A DNA stretch of 64,000 nucleotides from Tubulanus polymorphus (Eukaryota > Nemertea > Palaeonemertea > Tubulaniformes > Tubulanidae), in NCBI RefSeq assembly GCF_964204645.1, contig NC_134026.1:13172450-13236449 (forward strand), written 5' to 3'. The notes beneath the pieces are model-generated. The model saw only the letters and a program-made list of their open reading frames with translations. It made no database searches and had not been told where the DNA came from. Position 1 is the first letter of the stretch, and the number at the start of each line of letters is the position of its first letter. Below, in pieces: positions 56,985 to 64,000 of this stretch. A program made the translations under genes and the position numbers.

Positions 56985-58169
56985 TTATCGCTGCTTCTTA
57001 GTTTTACTTTCTGTCGATTGAATATGTTTTTTATTTTTTTCACCTTCCATTAATTTTGGAGCAGTGATAATCTTTTTATTTATATCATTTAATCCAAATG
57101 GATTATTTATTGTTGCAGTTTTAATTAGATTATTATAACCAATTATATTTCCCATCTTTAATACTAAATCATTAGAAATAATTAATAGATTAGGGCCTAT
57201 ACAATAATTTAATCTAATATGTGATTTATCTAAATAATTTTGATATCTTAAAATGTTTTCTGGAATCGATCTATTTTTATCATTATGAATTGAATCTTCA
57301 AATAATACTTTGAATTGTTTCTGTGTATCAAATGATGTATTTAAATTTCCTAGAATACATATCAAATAAGTTCTAATAGATTGATTTATTCTTTGTATAC
57401 CTGATTTTGTAAAACCTTCATTATTTTCTAAAATGAAATAAACCCAACCATTATTGTTTTCTTGTTTTAAATGATCATAAAATTTCGGTAATTTATTGAA
57501 ATCTAATGTTTCTAAATCCTTAGTTTCTATTTTACCATAACCTAATTTATTACTATAGATATTATACAAACTATTAGATGGTATGGGAAGTGCACAATAT
57601 TCTGCAATCTTTTTAGGGCAAGGAAGTGATCTTATTGTTCCAATTTTTGTTCTAAAATCAGAATTATTTATATCTATATTAAATTCATTGCAAATTTTAT
57701 AAAACTTTGATAAATTAATATTATTATCTAATTCTTTAAAATATCTAGATCCTGGTAAAGCACACTCTAATTCATTTAATATTATTCTGATTTGAAAGTA
57801 TGTATGATATCTAAATAAACTTTGAATTAATTTATATTTAGAATTATTCAAATGATCATTCCAACTAATTCCACAACCTGTTGTTGCACAATAAACGGCA
57901 AAATTTAATTGGTTCTGCCAATACGTCATATTAGATTTTAATAACCATTGTTTTTCATCTTTCAATTTTTTGAAATCAATTAAATATACATGAAATATAT
58001 TTTCCATCTTTGCATTACAATTATTAGTTTCAGTAACATAAATTTCTAAATTAGTTAATGAATCTAAAACTTCATTTCTATATGTAATATCTTTATTAAA
58101 ATCTATTGCAGGAATATTATATTTAATTGATTTATTATATTGGAAATCTTTTGGAAAAATATCTACCAT
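56985..58169 (-). CDS. Conserved 394-aa element protein with CATTGCG motif
   Basis: Intact open frame with a T7/TAAATG start signal. Distinctive segments are NLEIYVTETNNCNAKM, WQNQLNFAVYCATTGCGISW near residue 90, SLFRYHTYFQIRIILNELE, and GYGKIETKDLETLDFNKLP. I recognise it as a protein repeatedly found next to PolB in invertebrate virus-like elements, with no established function. No nucleotide-binding P-loop, DDE or protease triad is seen, so it is neither the packaging ATPase nor the integrase. The last residues (ESKTKKQR) abut the insertion at 56508-56984, so the natural C-terminus may be altered. It overlaps the end of the upstream gene by 35 bases. A virion or DNA-handling role is possible. 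Confidence 0.65.
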   Translation of the reverse strand: MVDIFPKDFQYNKSIKYNIPAIDFNKDITYRNEVLDSLTNLEIYVTETNNCNAKMENIFHVYLIDFKKLKDEKQWLLKSNMTYWQNQLNFAVYCATTGCGISWNDHLNNSKYKLIQSLFRYHTYFQIRIILNELECALPGSRYFKELDNNINLSKFYKICNEFNIDINNSDFRTKIGTIRSLPCPKKIAEYCALPIPSNSLYNIYSNKLGYGKIETKDLETLDFNKLPKFYDHLKQENNNGWVYFILENNEGFTKSGIQRINQSIRTYLICILGNLNTSFDTQKQFKVLFEDSIHNDKNRSIPENILRYQNYLDKSHIRLNYCIGPNLLIISNDLVLKMGNIIGYNNLIKTATINNPFGLNDINKKIITAPKLMEGEKNKKHIQSTESKTKKQR

Positions 58170-58617
58170 TTATATAATTAAAAAAATAATAATTTATTAA
58201 TTCTTTTAATAATTTATCTTGTTCTTCAACTGTTATATGGCCATTTAAACTTATAATATAATCTAGTGTATTCTTTAATTTATTAATGTCTTTTATATTA
58301 GTTTTAATTTTTTCTTTATTACTTTTTATATTTAATTTTGAACTTATACCAGTTAAAACACTTGAACTTAAACCTAATACACCAATTGATATAGTTAAAG
58401 GTGTTAATGGGCTGAATATTGCTAAAAATGTTATTACAAAACTAATTGTAACCGAACCACTTATAATCAAATAATATATAATTTTACTTTTTAAATATTT
58501 TTTCTTTTTAACTTTTAAATCACTTTCAAATTCTAATATTTGTTTTTCTAAATATATTTTTAATTCAGTTTTACTTATATCATGAGGAATAATATCAATA
58601 TCAACTTTATCATCCAT
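58135..58617 (-). CDS. Two-pass membrane protein with flanking coiled coils
   Basis: 160 codons, intact, with T8-N5-TAAATG. A Lys/Glu-rich coiled coil (SKTELKIYLEKQILEFESDL) precedes two adjacent membrane segments (IIYYLIISGSVTISFVITFL and LTISIGVLGLSSSVL), then a second coiled coil (KEKIKTNIKDINKLKN). Small proteins of this plan recur in these elements. Likely a membrane or envelope-associated protein; function unknown. It begins 19 bases after the preceding gene's stop, leaving room only for the start signal. Confidence 0.62.
   Translation of the reverse strand: MDDKVDIDIIPHDISKTELKIYLEKQILEFESDLKVKKKKYLKSKIIYYLIISGSVTISFVITFLAIFSPLTPLTISIGVLGLSSSVLTGISSKLNIKSNKEKIKTNIKDINKLKNTLDYIISLNGHITVEEQDKLLKELINYYFFNYINGRYFSKRFPI
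58167..58186 (-). promoter_or_regulatory. T-run/TAAATG start signal, 58169 gene
   Basis: T7, seven bases (AATTATA), TAAATG, inside the overlap with the upstream gene. Confidence 0.72.
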
Positions 58618-58633
58618 TTATTTAGAAAAAAAA
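58615..58633 (-). promoter_or_regulatory. T-run/TAAATG start signal, 58617 gene
   Basis: T8, five bases (CTAAA), TAAATG, starting right after the preceding gene's TAG. Confidence 0.75.
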
Positions 58634-58636
58634 TTA

Positions 58637-58975
58637 CTAATTAGTAAATTTATATGCTACAAATATAACAATAACTAATCCGCCTTAAATCCAAATTATT
58701 TCATATTTCTGTTGTTCTTTACCTGGGGTATAATAATCTGATATTGTAGGTTTATGTAGATGCAATTTTTCTTTATTGGTTACCGCGTTATATAAACTCA
58801 TTGCATCATCAACTGATTGAAAATCTCTATGTGAAATCTTCTGATCATATAATTCCTTGTTAATATGATCCATATAGTTTTGTCTTTTTTCTCTATATTC
58901 TTCTGCTGCTTTATTGTATTTTTCTAATGCTAAGTTATGTCTTCTTTGTTCTCCTAATGAACTATTTTTATCAAT
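58637..58975 (-). pseudogene. LGEQRRHN-type small anchored protein, fused to PolB and stopped before its anchor
   Basis: Begins at about 58963 with SSLGEQRRHNLALEKYNKAA, an amphipathic region, and SHRDFQSVDDAMSLYNAV, then KPTISDYYTPGKEQQK. A TAA stop at 58685 falls just before a C-terminal membrane segment (GGLVIVIFVAYKF, ending at 58637). Its own start is gone: the reading frame continues without break from the polymerase tail, so the join is a deletion fusion. In the plus-strand copy the polymerase tail is followed by at least four other genes, which fits the deletion. Confidence 0.6.
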
Positions 58976-61613
58976 ATTATCAACCACATGTTTTGTTATT
59001 CCTTTTATCTTTTTAGCTTCATGATCTTTTGTTCTGTAACCATACATTTTACTTCTTATCCCAACAAATTCAATCATTTCATCACCCCCTAATTCATCTT
59101 TAAATTTACCAGGAATCTTTTTATCATCATTGCTAAATAGTTCATGATCTTTGGGATAATTGCTAAAATCAAAATGATGTTTTAATGTTTTTAAGTCTTT
59201 TGTTATGTCATTTGTCTTGATTTTTAGTATGTAGGCGTCCGTATTTTTGGCAATTAATGGAAATCCACAGTTGAATGTACCATCTTCAGTTGATTAATCA
59301 TATACATAATCTGATGAGTTACATATTTCAAATAAATCTTTAACTTCTTCTGTTAACTCATTTTCTACATGGTTTAAATTAAAGCAATTTGGTTTAGATT
59401 TAATCAATCCAATATTCATATTAAAACCTAATGAATTGCATAATATATTAACTTTTCCTTTTTGTGCAAAGGTTATCTTTTTATACTTAATAAATTTTTT
59501 AGTACCATCTGCTGCGTAGAATCCAATGAAGAACCATTTTCTTAAATTATCTTTTGCATTTAATACATAATCTGGAACTATCTTTTCTTTTGTTGAAGTA
59601 TTACTTTTCACTATTGCATGAATATAGAATTCATCATTATATTTTATAGCAAAATCTTTAGGATTATTTACAAGTATTCTATAAACTGCTGATGATTTCA
59701 TAACATCCATGATTCTAAATGTTTTATGTGAATAAACTTCTTCACAGAATTTCTTAATTCTTTCTAATAATTTCAAGTCTTGATTGCATAAATACCAACA
59801 ATATTTATTACCCCAAACATAATTATACACACCTGCTGAACCATCACCCATGAAAAATCCTTTGATAAAATATTCTTTTTCTTCTAATGTTTCAGGTTCT
59901 ATATTATAAATATTATCAATTATTTCATCAAATGACATATGATTTATTCTTTGGAAAAATCTTTTATGTAATAATTCATCTCCAATTTTTATATCAGTTG
60001 GTTTTATTTCATCGCCATTTCGTTCAATTGAACTATGATCTTCTGTAACATCTACAAACCCTAATTTAGTTCTAACTCTATAGATTTTCTTATTTGTTTT
60101 ATGCCTAATAATATTCTTCAATTTTTTCCATCCATTTCTTGTCCAAACATCCATTAAACCATTTATTTGTATTAATTCTTTTTCACCATATGAAATATAA
60201 CATTCATTTTGTTTTGGAATTATTTCTGAAATTCTTCTGATCAATATTTTATCATTACATTTTAATAATATTGGGGTGACAGCTGTTACAGAATCAAAAT
60301 ATAATATTTCAATATGCTTTTCCCCAAAAAGTGGTTGTAAAACATTATAATAAAAATCATACATTAATAATTTTGATACTTCTAAAACAGTTGAACCAAT
60401 GAATATAGGTTTATTAGATTTCATTGACGTTCTTTTTAATTTAACTACTGTTAAATAATCTTCAAATCTTTTTATTTCCTAAATGTCTAGGACTTGATTG
60501 TAAATGTCTTAATCGTTCAGAATTAATTACTAATTCAATATCATTTCTATTTCTAATATTTTCACATGTGTTACCATAAAAACTATTATTAATTAATTTG
60601 AAGAAATCTTTTTCAAAATCTGTTTTTGATATGGTTCTCTGTTGAGTATTGAAATCTATATATTTTTCTAACCACTTCGATTGATTAAATTCAATATATC
60701 TATGTACTTTCTTTAATTTCATTCCTTGTTTTAGATAAAATTTTAACATTCTATAATGAACAATATAATTATATTTATTATTTTGAGTAAGTATTAATTT
60801 TTCTGTAAAAACATGATCTTTCTGTTTTATTTTCTTCTGGTATTCATTTGAATAACTATCATCTACAGTTAAATGTTCTGGGCAATAAGGTAAGTTTCTT
60901 GTTTTAAACTTTATATTTTCAGGATATTCTAAATCAACTACAAAGAAATAACCAATTGGTGCTTCATCTTTTAAACTCGCAATTGCGCTTTCCCAATCAG
61001 TTTTATCATCATTTTCAACTTCTGTTAATATAAAATTTTTATATGGTTGAGGTTGCATCATCGCCCAACCATATTAATTATTGGCGTCACTATATAATAA
61101 TTTATATTCATCATTTGCTTTAAAATACCTATCTCCCATAACACCACTAATTCCACCTCTAATTGATCTTTCAAATAATAAAACCATGTCTGGTTCTTTT
61201 AATAAATCTAATTCTACATTTGTGTATTTTAAACCACATTGCCAGGTTAAACCAGGACTAGAGTAGCAATAACAAGGATCAACATTAAAATGATTCAAAT
61301 TAACTTCTCTAAATTTTTCAAATATGTCAGCCAATATCATAACATCTGATTTTAAATGTAAATCAACTAATTCGCCATGATTTTTCATCTTAAAATGGTT
61401 CCAAATATTTAATGTTCTATTAAACACTTCGTCTTTCACATACTCCTCTTTTAATTGATCATAAAATTGATCTTTTAATAATTCTGTTACATTAAAATCA
61501 TTGTGTGTTTTATAAAATGAATAAGGAATTGCACCTTTATATCTCAATAATTTAAAATCTTGTTCATTTGGATAATAATATCGAGTTATAACAAAATCAT
61601 TATCAACTAAACA
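58976..61613 (-). pseudogene. Family-B DNA polymerase with intein, broken
   Basis: A protein-primed-type DNA polymerase (DNA_pol_B_2), the replicase of Polinton/adintovirus-like elements. From the right: LLRYKGAIPYSFY, then the end of the exonuclease domain (HLKSDVMILADIFEKFRE), then YSDANN and YGWAM (motif A), FKLINNSFYGNT (motif B), KPIFIGSTVLEVSKLLMYDF, and motif C split by an intein. The tail is FVGIRSKMYGYRTKDHEAKK. Breaks: an in-frame TAA inside motif A (61072-61074), a one-base frameshift at about 60465, and a TAA inside the intein (59294-59296). The N-terminal exonuclease region is missing because the sequence switches to an inverted copy at about 61615. The 3' end is fused to another gene. 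The gene is dead in this copy. Confidence 0.88.
59243..60292 (-). mobile_element. LAGLIDADG intein in polymerase motif C (350 codons)
   Basis: An intein is a self-excising protein segment; this one also encodes its homing endonuclease. It starts at Ser1 (SVTAVTPILLK, block A). Block B is at residues 78-90 with the T-x-x-H motif (TEDH, 83-86). Two endonuclease motifs follow: IKGFFMGDG (143-151) and IGFYAADG (256-263), each with the acidic residue. Block F reads SDYVYD, then a TAA stop at residue 333, then STEDGTF, and the last residues are LIAKN, so the C-terminal Asn is present with Lys instead of the usual His before it. The preceding extein ends in YFD and the following one starts in Thr-Asp, so insertion is between the first Asp and the Thr of motif C. 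The stop inactivates it here. Confidence 0.88.
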
Positions 61614-61614
61614 C

Positions 61615-61773
61615 TAGAACAAAAGACCATGAAGCTAAAAAATTAAAAGGAATAACAAAGCATGTGGTTGATAAACACATAAAATTTCAAGATTATATAA
61701 AGTGTTTATATAACTCAATTGTAATGAAACATAAAATGAATTGTTTAAGATCAGAAGATCACGCGATGTACAT
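61615..61773 (+). pseudogene. Inverted second copy: DNA polymerase C-terminal fragment
   Basis: On the plus strand, TKDHEAKKLKGITKHVVDKH repeats the minus-strand polymerase tail at 58976-59035 with few changes. It continues into the natural C-terminal region (IKFQDYIKCLYNSIVMKHK, then NCLRSEDHAMYI), which the minus-strand copy lacks. After about 61773 the frame stays open to about 61846 but loses likeness. The fragment meets the minus-strand polymerase at about 61615, the two pointing away from each other. Confidence 0.8.
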
Positions 61774-61849
61774 TAACGCTGGGGATATATTTCTTCATTA
61801 TCCATTCAATGTGGGGGAATTAAATTTGGCCTTTATTGTCTTATGATTT

Positions 61850-62300
61850 CTATGTAAAGTTAGATACATTTCCAGTGTAGAGACCCTCCTAAAACCAGTA
61901 TCTGTTATGAAGCTAATAGGTATCTCTACCAGAAAATGTTAGTTACAAAAAGTTTGGACCTACGGGTGCAAGGTAGGACCCCCCAAAACCTGAGGTCAAG
62001 TTGAGGTCACGCAACCAAAAAAGTCGACGACAACCAGTACATACTGCCTGTGTGTGTAGAGTATATACAATCGCTTGTGAGCTCTCTATAGAGCATGCTG
62101 ACTCAGTGTCAGCAGCCAGGCTCGACTACTTTGCCATCTATCGGGGCTAATAGGAACCGTCACTTGAGGCGTGACCACGACCTAGTCTCTTTGTTTAAGC
62201 TGTCACGTGAGGCGTGACGACGCCAACTGAAGAGTTGAAAGAGAAGAAACAAAAGAGAACGAGATAATGAAAAGAATTCTAACGTGTTAATCAAATTTTA
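61850..62300. other. Host-like or regulatory block inside the plus-strand copy
   Basis: About 450 bases with much higher GC than its neighbours and no gene. CACGTGAGGCGTGAC-like text occurs in two close variants (about 62160 and 62205). It may be a MITE or other host repeat inserted between the polymerase tail and the next gene. No clean target duplication was found. Confidence 0.45.
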
Positions 62301-62319
62301 ATAAAAATATGTTATTAAA

Positions 62320-62644
62320 ATGGAGAGTAAACAAACACACAGGGAGAACAACAAATTATTTCTAGATAGAATAAAAGTTATCACAAATGTAAAATCTGTA
62401 GATTATAAATTCAAAAAGTTAACAGAATTAACAATTCATGAGAAATATCTAATTACAAATATTGATACTAATAACTATGGAGATGAATTAGTTATACACT
62501 TAGAATATGAAGGATTAAAAGGAAATACATATAAATTCAGAACCAGATAGATTTCATAGATTATCAAGTGAAGATTTAGAAGAATTATGTTCTGGAGATT
62601 TCTATTTCGTATACAAAGGTAAGAAAAGGGGCACCATGAAATAG
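62320..62644 (+). pseudogene. Small conserved element protein, about 107 aa, one frameshift
   Basis: MESKQTHRENNKLFLDRIK begins it, then FKKLTELTIHEKYLITNI and GDELVIHLEYEGLKG. The first frame closes at 62550; shifting by one base gives PDRFHRLSSEDLEELCSGDF and FYFVYKGKKRGTMK to a stop at 62644. The strand-rich middle could be a small beta-barrel, such as an OB fold, but this is only a guess. Upstream sequence matches that of the gene at 45880. Confidence 0.55.
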
Positions 62645-62672
62645 ATTTCGAATAAGAAAATATGTAAAATAA

Positions 62673-63427
62673 ATGGTAGAATTAAAAGAATACAGAATAT
62701 TTGTTGATTCAAGAAAACTTACAAATTATAAATCTCATAATTTACTAGTACAATTAGATGGGGAATATAAAAATTGTGTTGATTTAAAATTAGTTAATAT
62801 AAGTTTATGTAATTCTTTTCATAATATATCGAATAAAAGTCTTGATCATTAAGCTTTTAAAATTCATGTTAGAAATTTGGATAAATGGTTTCATCTTTAT
62901 CTAAAACCAGGATTATATAATTTAGAAACATTAGCGCAAGAAATTAATAGAAGAGCTCGTTTAAAAATGGGCGCAGCTGCTAGATTTGAAATTAAATTTA
63001 TCAAAAGTGATAGTTCGAATAAAATAAGAATGAAGTTAACTAATGAACAACATAGATTTCTAGTAAGAAAACCTTTAGCTAAACTGTTTGGAATTCTCCC
63101 AGATAGAGATTATTCAAGTATCGAAACTTATACAAATTTAATGACTTTTACACATTTTTATATTTATTGCAATTTAATTGATCCTACAAAAACATTTGAA
63201 GCAACTAAAGAAACAATTTGTAGTTCTAGTATACTAGATATTTTACCGCTAAAAATGTTAAACAATTTGTAACTCAAATAAATTATAATTTAACAGAATG
63301 TGATTTCAAACCATGCATTCCTAAATTTAATAATTTTAAATTAGAAATAAGAAATCATAATGGTTATTTAATTGATTTGAATAATTTCCCTGTAATTTAT
63401 GAATTAGTTATAAGATGTAGAGAGTAA
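62673..63427 (+). pseudogene. Candidate minor capsid (penton-like) protein, two breaks
   Basis: Starts MVELKEYRIFVDSRK at an AAAATAAATGG context. It has the layout I associate with single-jelly-roll minor capsid proteins of Polinton-like elements: an early strand block (YKSHNLLVQLDGEYKNCVDL, LVNISLCNSFHNIS), then KWFHLYLKPGLYNLETLAQE, then KIRMKLTNEQHRFLVRKPLA with KLFGIL. A TAA stop lies at 62850-62852, and a frameshift at about 63240 moves reading to NVKQFVTQINYNLTE and NFPVIYELVIRCRE, ending at 63427. Length would be about 250 residues. The assignment is from pattern only; the alternative is an unrelated beta-rich virion protein. Confidence 0.45.
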
Positions 63428-63447
63428 TTTTTTTCACTATACAAATG
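63428..63447 (+). promoter_or_regulatory. T-run/CAAATG start signal, 63445 gene
   Basis: T7, seven bases (CACTATA), CAAATG; the T-run begins directly after the preceding stop codon. Confidence 0.65.
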
Positions 63448-63747
63448 AATATAACTGTTGGGCCGAGCATATGTTTTGGATTTGATTTTAAACGTGAGAA
63501 AGAAATGAAATTTAACGTTAATGATGTAATTACACATATTAAAAATATTGCATTTTCAAATGAAACAACATTTGAGTATGAAACAACAATAGATAAAGAA
63601 ACTTTAAATGTAGAAAAGATTACTAATTTAATTAGAGAATCTTTAAGATTTTATGAATTAGATGAAGATTTTATCATCGATGATATTAAAAAAATAATAA
63701 TTGAAATATATACAAATGAAACTAGTAATGAAATAAATGTTGAATAA
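63445..63747 (+). CDS. Small hypothetical protein of the virus-like element
   Basis: 100 codons, intact, with T7-N7 and CAAATG (one base from the usual TAAATG). Contains KREKEMKFNVNDVITHIK and an acidic helical tail (FYELDEDFIIDDIKKIIIEI). No domain, signal peptide or membrane segment is recognised. It begins 17 bases after the preceding gene's stop. Confidence 0.5.
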   Translation: MNITVGPSICFGFDFKREKEMKFNVNDVITHIKNIAFSNETTFEYETTIDKETLNVEKITNLIRESLRFYELDEDFIIDDIKKIIIEIYTNETSNEINVE

Positions 63748-63788
63748 ATAATCATAAATAAGATAACTAAATATTTTGATGATAGTAA

Positions 63789-63807
63789 TTTTTTTGATAA
63801 ATAAATG
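63789..63807 (+). promoter_or_regulatory. T-run/TAAATG start signal, 63805 gene
   Basis: T7, six bases (GATAAA), TAAATG. Confidence 0.75.
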
Positions 63808-64000
63808 AGTGATAATAAGTGGATAATAACTGGATTATATAATGGAGCATTACTATCAGTTGGAACTGTTGGTTATTCAATGTATTTAAAATGGGAAGTG
63901 TTAATGTTGATAGATTTGATATAAATGATATTTTAAAATTAACGTTAGCAGTTACTTTATCTAATTTAACTATTGATTATTTAGAAAAACAAAAATATAT
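63805..64000 (+). pseudogene. Small membrane protein, frameshifted, running off the window
   Basis: MSDNKWIITGLYNGALLSVG starts behind T7-N6-TAAATG and contains a membrane-like segment. Its frame stops near 63924, but from about 63893 another frame gives GSVNVDRFDINDILKLTLAV and LSNLTIDYLEKQKY to the window end. It likely precedes the LGEQRRHN-type gene in intact copies. Confidence 0.5.

Noticed and set aside
61774-61846. Continuation of the plus-strand polymerase fragment to its natural end
   Set aside because: The frame is open but the residues no longer look like the polymerase tail, so the call stops at about 61773.
50465-63807. Assigning the element to poxviruses because of TAAATG signals and hairpin plus arrays
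   Set aside because: The polymerase is of the protein-primed Polinton/adintovirus kind and no poxvirus core genes are seen; the likeness is structural only.
45388-64000. Bacterial or viral contaminant contig joined to animal DNA
   Set aside because: A retroelement-like insertion (56508-56984) and a host-like block (61850-62300) interrupt it, and its genes are decayed, which fits long residence in the host genome. Junction reads would still be worth checking.

Overview
This window comes from a marine invertebrate animal genome. The evidence is a recognisable metazoan exon, spliced transposon genes, many nested eukaryotic transposons with clear target-site duplications, and a strong excess of TAGGCCTA-type words. 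I cannot name the phylum. Host coding content is tiny: one SPATA6-like exon at 6298-6484 on the minus strand. Almost everything else is mobile or repetitive DNA.

Layout. 1-14.2 kb: the exon within repeat-rich noncoding DNA, a piggyBac-type MITE, a second short MITE, and a dispersed repeat family (one copy at 8.1 kb, a cluster at 11.6-14.2 kb). 15.1-16.7 kb: a 145-bp satellite whose every unit carries a nuclear-receptor half-site. 16.8-23 kb: a repeat split by a 3.5-kb Mutator-like insertion with a 9-bp target duplication. 25.7-40.4 kb: a large nested inverted repeat centred on a perfect 28-bp palindrome, with several TA-flanked foldback MITEs. Its right arm holds a young, nearly complete BEL/Pao retrotransposon (31546-37558) whose empty site survives in the left arm. 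40.7-44.9 kb: a complete PIF/Harbinger transposon with a spliced DDE transposase and a Myb/SANT partner gene.

45.4-64 kb is different: very AT-rich, gene-dense and virus-like. It holds a type-B DNA polymerase carrying a LAGLIDADG intein exactly inside polymerase motif C, a probable double-jelly-roll capsid protein, a possible minor capsid protein, many small membrane and coiled-coil proteins, and compact gene spacing. Ten gene starts share one signature: a T5-8 run, then 5-8 (mostly 6) bases, then TAAATG or, once, CAAATG. Two long 24-bp-unit arrays lie in opposite orientation around a 1.2-kb spacer that holds a perfect 40-bp hairpin and two small membrane-protein genes. The overall kind is Polinton/adintovirus-like, but no integrase, packaging ATPase or protease is visible.

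This element is broken. Most genes carry one or more stops or one-base frameshifts, the polymerase is interrupted at three places, and two copies in opposite orientation meet at about 61615. The right-hand copy (61.6-64 kb, plus strand) continues past the window. It keeps genes that appear to have been deleted from the left-hand copy, where the polymerase end is fused to another gene. The nearby BEL and Harbinger reading frames are long and open, which argues against general sequencing error and for an old, decaying endogenous virus-like element.
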